From: Cyanophora paradoxa
Lineage: Eukaryota; Glaucocystophyceae; Cyanophorales; Cyanophoraceae
NCBI GenBank assembly: GCA_004431415.1
Contig: QPMI01000436.1
Coordinates: 186,001-250,000, forward strand
Reading direction: 5' to 3'
Length of the DNA stretch: 64,000 bases
In this document: piece by piece, positions 58,619-64,000 of the stretch
Layout of the letters: every line of letters begins with the position of its first letter
Position numbering within the stretch: the stretch's first letter is position 1
Translations under genes and position numbers: made by a program
Notes under the pieces: generated by a model
The model's database searches: none
What the model saw: the letters and a program-made list of their open reading frames with translations, nothing else
Told to the model about the DNA's origin: nothing

Positions 58619-58696
58619 ATGGCGGAGCGCAGCCGCCTAGTCACCGAAATCCAGACGGGGCGCCGGCTACGGACCGTCGCCAACCAGCAACGTTAA
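58619..58696 (+). CDS. short WH2-like ORF or exon
   Basis: The 25-residue frame MAERSRLVTEIQTGRRLRTV ending ANQQR resembles the WH2 actin-binding motif (hydrophobic residues, then I-x-x-G and a basic L-x-x-V). It ends in a stop after NQQR. It could be the N-terminus of a broken gene or chance. Downstream, 58790-58920, another frame reads LQLLARRNADRALVEEMTRA, with no clear splice joining the two. Confidence 0.3.
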   Translation: MAERSRLVTEIQTGRRLRTVANQQR

Positions 58697-59159
58697 CCGC
58701 GGCCGTGCCTTGACCACAATTTAATCGGGTGGCCATGGGCCGACGAGTATGCAGTCCTCGAGGTGCACGCGGCGACCACGTCCGCCACTGAGACCCTCGC
58801 GAGCGATCCGCCCTGCAGCTGCTTGCGCGTCGCAACGCCGACCGCGCGCTCGTCGAAGAGATGACCCGGGCGCGAGCCCGGCGGCCGGCTACCACCCCGT
58901 CGAGGTCGTGGATGCGTGGGACTAGTCGACTTCTCCCCTTCGATGTGCTATATGATCATGATATCGATCACACTCCCCCTCATGATCAGGATCAACTGCC
59001 GCCGGATTTTGACGCTGAGAACGAGCCACCTCTTTGCCGTCGCCGTATGGATGCTTTTAAGCTTTGGGACTTCCTGCTCAAGCTTCTGACGTTATCGATG
59101 ATGCTGCTGATGCTACCAGCTCGCCTCCGCTCTCTCCTCAAGTGATAATTGATCTCACT

Positions 59160-59202
59160 GACTATAGCTACGAACCTCATGCGGTACACGGTTCGTAGCT
59201 AT
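59160..59202. repeat. 15-bp inverted repeat hairpin
   Basis: CTATAGCTACGAACC at 59160-59174 and GGTTCGTAGCTATAG at 59188-59202 form a perfect stem with a 13-nt loop. Confidence 0.9.
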
Positions 59203-59900
59203 AGGTCACTTCTGCCTTCTTCTGGAATTGCTGCGGATCCGGATGCATATATATCATATGTCATTCAGGATGATCTTGACTTTCAGGCCTGCTCAGCGGC
59301 TTTCAATGACTCCTTCGTCATCTGTCGTTGCTTTCTTTATTCCTATGGTCACTATCCCTGATTTGCCCCCTATAGCTAGGCCTGACGTCTCCTTCAAGCG
59401 CCGTCGGCCCCCTTCTCCTGATCCTCCTGGTTCGCAGCTTTTTCGAATTCCGAGGTTTCCGAAGTTCGAAGTTGCCTGACACGATTGAAATGTCGCTTGC
59501 TGATCAGCCTAGCTCCTGTGCGTTGCAAGGCTACGTTTTCGTATTCCAGCTCTACTAGATCGGCATCGCAGCTTGTGTATATATAATCGTGGCCCGGCCG
59601 CGATTTTCGCGCCGGGGGTGCAAGGGGGGAATGGGGATCTAATGAAAGAGTCCGAGTGCCGCAGTGCCACGCACATACGCATGCGCGCGGCAGAACGACC
59701 CCGGCTCAGTGCGCGCGGCAGGTCGAGGCTTGAAGATAAACATTGATTATGATTGAAAGAATAGAAAAGGTCCGATAAGCACACGCTGTGAAAAAAAGAC
59801 TAAATAAAAGACTAAATGAAAGGCCAGACTCAGCGCACACTATATCAGCGAAAAAACGGCTGCGCATCAACTCTGTTCGCACGTCCTACCGGTAACCCTG
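59203..59900. other. spacer without supported gene
   Basis: No gene supported. The sequence is C/T-rich on the plus strand to 59480, then mixed. Confidence 0.4.
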
Positions 59901-59925
59901 ATCAGCGCTAGCTGGCTAAAAGATG

Positions 59926-60013
59926 ATGGCCATGGTGCTGTCTGCAGAGGGCTCGCCGTAAACATAGGCGATGCAGGCCTTCTGGAGGGGATCGGGGCGG
60001 AAGTCGATCTTGG
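59926..60013 (-). CDS. possible terminal exon, unidentified
   Basis: A minus-strand frame after the acceptor-like CCCCCAAG reads IDFRPDPLQKACIAYVYGEP, then SADSTMAIIF and a stop. It has natural codon and residue balance, but I find no upstream exon that joins in phase. Imperfect duplicated blocks around 60095-60235 and 60425-60545 (shared words CACCTGCNANGTCGCC and GCTGCTGGATG) interrupt the region. Confidence 0.3.
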
Positions 60014-60559
60014 GGGCACATGAGTACATCGAGTTGGTTCAGCCCTAGGCCTGCATCAGAGAAGTTACCTCGGGCGTGTGCAGCCTCGTGCTGGCGGGGC
60101 TGCGTGCATGCACCTGCTACGTCGCCCTGTTCATGAGCCGGCGGCACAGTAGTACTGCTGCTGGATGATGCATTGTCCACTTGAAAGTCTCCATGGGCGC
60201 TCGCACCTGGTCCTGGGCAGGAAATGACGTCAGATTCGTCTATACCTCGCGCACTATCCAGACTTGAAGGGACAGCACTGGCGCTGTCCCACCGCGAGCC
60301 ATCGGAGGTCAGTTGCTTCACACCGGCTGATCCACCATCGCTGCCGCCGAGTATACATGCGCCCCCCTCCAAGCCTGCCGCCGACCCGATGTTGTCAGTC
60401 GCTTCGTTCGAGCGGGGTTCCGCGCAGGCACCTGCGATGTCGCCTTGAGCCGGCGCGACCGCAGGCTTGCTGCTGGATGCAGTCTTGCCGACATGTAATA
60501 CTCTCAGGGCGCTCGTCCCGGTCCCCGTGCCTGCGCAGTCATAGAGACTGTGGCCGGTA

Positions 60560-61840
60560 ATTCACCAAAAAAAAAAGTGCCTGCGCAGTCAATTAAGCTG
60601 AGATCGATTTTTATACATATATAACTCGCGCGGCTAATATAACCCACCATCGGATCGGATATCGGATGCCCTCTTATCTACGTAACGCGACGCAACATAT
60701 GTTGGTGAGTACTACGGTACGGTTTCTTCAATCCCTGCTTCTGCACTCTCACCTCCGTCGCCTTCCGCGGGGCCCTTTGCCGTCGCCGCCGCGCGCGCCG
60801 TCCCTCCCGTGTACATTGCAATTTCTGCCGAGTCCAGATCAATCACTGCTCGGTTGCAGTCAGCGTCAGGACGCGGCGCTCGCTTAGTCTACAGTATCAC
60901 CTCCGGATCCGTCGCCGGCAACGCCTGAATTGCTCGTGTCTGGTCAACGCCAGCACGTGAACGCGCGCTGCGCTTCCGTGGCACTCTCACCCGATTGAGC
61001 CGCTCCTGCCGTACTGTTCCCTTCCATGTCACTTTCGGCCGCGCCACTGCCCTCATCGTCTTGTGCGAGCGGCTCGGTACGATCGTCGCCGGTGTGCGGC
61101 GCACCACAGTGCACCTAGTGCTGCGGCTGTCAGCTGGTTCCCTGTGGTGATGCTGTGCACACGACGCTCCGGTCTTCAGCTATCTGACCTGCTCGCGCCT
61201 GGCGTCGTACGCGCTTATTTCAACGTGTACCCCCTCGACCAGCTGACCTGCCAGGAGCCTTCTAGATCTCATAAACCCAGCTAAGCTCGCTAGGAACCTC
61301 CGGCCCGTCACGGAGTCGCTAGCTACCTATTGGTAAGTCCAGCTAAAGGTACCCGAACTTCAAGAATTCTGTTGGAATCGAACAACCCGGGTTCGATGCC
61401 GCCCCTAGGCAATTTCGCGCTAAGGCCCGCCTACTATTGAGCTCGAGAACCCGGATTCTGAAGTTTCACAGGGGTGCTCTATCTTATATATACGTCTACT
61501 AGGCTATGAAGGCGTTGGAACATGCGCGGAGTCTGTACGCGCCCTGGGCGAGGAGCGCCGGCCCGGCGACCTAGGCCTAGCTATAGCCTAGAGCTTGCGC
61601 TAGGACCTGGCCAATTTCGTGCTCAATATTTTAATTATAATTATTATAATTTGGTGCCACACGGTGGGGATTTTGATCGGGGGGTGCACGTGGGAGCCGG
61701 AATTTCGATAAAATAGCGCAATTTTCGTGTTTATCCCACCCAAAATTAGGTAATTCGATCGGTCTATTTTATGTCGTAATTTTGTCGTAAATTAACACAA
61801 TTCTCACCCGATTTGCACGGATTTCCCCGTACCCCTCGCT
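60560..61840. other. spacer with weak coding signals
   Basis: Between 60730 and 61290 the plus strand has C-rich sequence with open stretches (for example ARLVYSITSGSVAGNA near 60870), but stops interrupt each frame and no splice chain is convincing. From 61420 on it is AT-rich spacer. Confidence 0.35.
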
Positions 61841-61915
61841 TGCCAACTGCCATACATTCTCAACCACCGGTACGTATACGTATACCAGTGGTTGGGTTTG
61901 TATGGCAGCTGGCAG
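61841..61915. repeat. imperfect foldback repeat
   Basis: GCCAACTGCCATACATTCTC and CAACCAC on the left pair with GTGGTTG and GGTTTGTATGGCAGCTGGC on the right, around a centre of GTACGTATACGTATAC. About 21 of 26 arm positions match. Confidence 0.75.
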
Positions 61916-62679
61916 ACCGAATTTCTCGGGTTGCCGACTACCAAACGCTGCTCAGACATTATAGCGCATCTACACTGATCATCGGATCTAAAAATGCTTC
62001 CTGAAACGCTTTCTACATGCTTTCCTGCCCCTATATGCATATGACGGATCAAATTGATTTCCTTTCGGCCGGTCGACGTCGCTGCAGAAGAACTCGGCCG
62101 CGGGCGAGCGCTGCTCTCTGCTTCGCTGCTTCCTGCCTGTAGTGCGGAGCGAATGAGCGGGGAGGTGTTATAAATTATATATTGATGCCGCGGAAGGGGT
62201 ACGGGCGTACGTGTGATCCGCTAGCCAGGCTGGAACAGCGATGGTCACTGGCTCCGGGCTTCCGCCAGCTTCCTGGCCCAATTGCAAGAGGCGCGGCACC
62301 GTCAGAAGCCGCTGCGCATGCTCGGGTGGGCGGGGCAGGGACGGCACCGCGATCAGCCTTCCCGGCCGCCGTTGCTGCAGCTACAGCAACGTCTAACCCA
62401 CTGCACCGCCAGTCGAATTCAGTCAGTCATTTCATTCAGTGGATCTCGGAGGGCCGGGGCGACGCACAGTATACGTAGAGCTCTTTGCCGGCGGATGCGT
62501 GCTGCACGGCCAGCGTCAGCGTTGGATCCGCTCCAAAAACTTTTCAATTGAAAACGGCAGAGGGGGAGGGGGGGGGGAGGGGCGAAAAAACGGCAGCGTT
62601 GGATCCGCTCCAAAAAACGGCGGACGAAGCAAGCTAGGGGGGGAGGCCAGGGGGGGAGGGGCGGGACGAAGAAAGCTCG

Positions 62680-63535
62680 CACGGCCGCGGACGGTTGAGC
62701 AGCGTGTTCGCTGGGAGGCGCCCTCGGGCCCGTGGCGGCGCTGCAGCGCGCCAGCGGCGCGCCGGTGGGGGCGCCCATGGGGGGCTCGGGGAGGACGATG
62801 GCGGCGGCCAGGCAGGCCTGACCGACGTCCTAGGGGGGTACCGGGGCCCCCCAGCACCTCCAGCAGCGCCCTGTGCATCGCCCTGCGCGCCCGGGGTTGA
62901 GGGGGGTACGCCGAGTCCAGTTGTGGGGGGGTACGGGCCTGCTGGCGTGGCTGGGGAGCTCGCTGGCGTGGCTGGGGAGCTCGTGGAAGAAGAGGTCGCC
63001 GAGCCGGCCACCAGAGGCACGTCTGCCGGAGCGGCGCCGGCATCGGGGCGGGGTACGAGGCGCCGCGCCGGGTTCGGGAGGGGTACGGCGCACTGGAGAC
63101 GAGGGAGGAGAGGAGTTCGGGGATGTGTACGAGGGCAGGGAGGGGCGGCGGGGGCGCGCCCTGCGGCTCCGTCAGAGGGCGCGGGGCGGGGCGGGGCGGG
63201 GGGCGGGCGGGAGGGGTCCGAGCGCCTGCATGGCGATGGCGCAGTCTCAGGCGCCGGCCGCGTGCGCCCGGAAGAGGGGCGTGAAGGAGGCCGCCCCGGG
63301 ATCTGCCCCCGCCCCGCCCCGTCAGGCCCCGCGAGGGACGGGCGGGCGGGGCGGGGCAGGCCGAGGAGGGCAACGAGGGAGAAGCGGGCGGGGTGGGCGG
63401 TGGGGGCGGCGAGGAGCGGGGAGTCGACGCGGTGGCGGTGGAGGAGCTGCAGGGCGAGGGCTGCGGGGGCGTCGGCGTGCGCGAAGAGCCTCGCGTAGAT
63501 CAACGAAAGCTCGCTCGGGCGCACGGGAGATCCAA
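62680..63535 (-). CDS. possible multi-exon gene fragment with C-rich introns
   Basis: On the minus strand, exon-like stretches alternate with GTACCCCCC-starting, C-rich stretches like the transporter introns at 43-44 kb. Readable pieces are LIYARLFAHADAPAALALQL near 63500-63440, ALVHIPELLSSLVSSA near 63145-63095, AMHRALLEVLGG near 62885-62845 and ACLAAAIVLPEPPMGAPTGA near 62823-62765. I could not join them in phase through 63.2-63.4 kb, where a stop intervenes. The family is unknown. Confidence 0.3.
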
Positions 63536-64000
63536 GCCGCTGAGCTTCCTCCGTTGAATCAGCGGATCGGGCGGAGTCTCAGCGGCCAGATGTAGATCGT
63601 GCGCTTTCCTACCGACTTCAACCATCGATACTATATATGATATCTGCGCCCCCCGCGCACCGGCGTCGGCCGCCGCGCCACGGATCTTCCAACTGACCCG
63701 GTGACCCCCCACGCGTCGCAGCTAGCGCGGTCCAACCCCCGAGCTCCGGCGCCCCGGTGGCGGCTCCCGGTCACGCCGGTGCGCATCCCTCGCCGCTCGC
63801 TTCGTCTCAGACGCTTCGTCTCTCAGACGCTCACACGGCTCGACCGGGGACGCGGCAAGGTGCGATACCGGGTACCGACCTTATCTCAGAGTCTAATTAT
63901 ATAATTATAACACGCTGAGAACGTTGGTTGCGCTTGCGAGCGACCTGGCTGCGCGGAAGCCGCAAGACGGTGCACGCGAGATGGGTCGCGCGCGGGGAGC
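63536..64000. other. spacer at the window end
   Basis: No supported feature. TATATATGATAT and TAATTATATAATTATAA words alternate with GC-rich sequence. Confidence 0.4.

Noticed and set aside
60860-60905. Cadherin-like strand (LVYSITSGS)
   Set aside because: A single short motif followed by a stop, with no calcium-binding residues around it.

Overview
The window looks like nuclear DNA from a GC-rich, intron-dense unicellular eukaryote, probably an alga or another protist. Genes are split into short exons (10 to about 500 nt) by short introns with GTGCGY/GTGAGN-type donors and CAG acceptors, and there are several GC-AG introns. Poly(A)-tailed retroelements and hAT-type and TA-flanked MITEs are present. 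There are no bacterial-style operons. I cannot name the lineage. Short perfect palindromes (GCGCATGCGC, CATATGCATATG, GCTAGC, TGATCA, GAGCTC, TCGCGA) crowd introns and spacers to a striking degree.

Layout. (1) About 1.5-11.0 kb, minus strand: a polycystin (PKD2/TRPP-type) cation channel, whose exons join in phase over almost the whole channel. It is followed on the same strand by a membrane/coiled-coil coding region that may be its C-terminal extension. (2) About 11-27 kb: repeat-rich DNA with two TA-flanked MITEs, a pair of diverged poly-C-rich duplications (15.2-16.6 and 20.2-21.6 kb), a poly(A)-tailed zinc-finger retroelement (17.7-19.2 kb), a GC-rich 20-bp satellite, and a hAT-like MITE with an 8-bp target duplication. 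(3) About 27-39 kb: spacer with dispersed repeats, then a segmental duplication (first copy 32.86-36.96 kb) ending in three 966-bp tandem units. (4) 39.55-42.05 kb, plus strand: a complete 13-exon, 417-aa secreted/membrane glycoprotein with a Ser-Pro linker. (5) 42.8-44.3 kb, minus strand: the 3' part of an amino-acid transporter, ending where the second segmental copy (44.92-50.09 kb) begins. That second copy carries a fresh insertion of the zinc-finger retroelement, so filled and empty sites can be compared directly. (6) 50.5-54.8 kb: tandem arrays (tRNA-like B-box units, about 120-bp units, about 135-bp units). (7) 55.8-58.3 kb, minus strand: a complete 9-exon, 639-aa nuclear-looking protein with a possible OB fold. 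(8) 58.3-64 kb: weak, fragmentary coding signals.

The genes do not form a pathway. The most unusual signals are the retroelement with its paired filled and empty sites, the palindromic 6-mer micro-insertions that separate related repeat copies, and the possible polycystin fusion. Exon models were built by hand from splice sites and reading phase. No database search was possible, so family names rest on recognised motifs.
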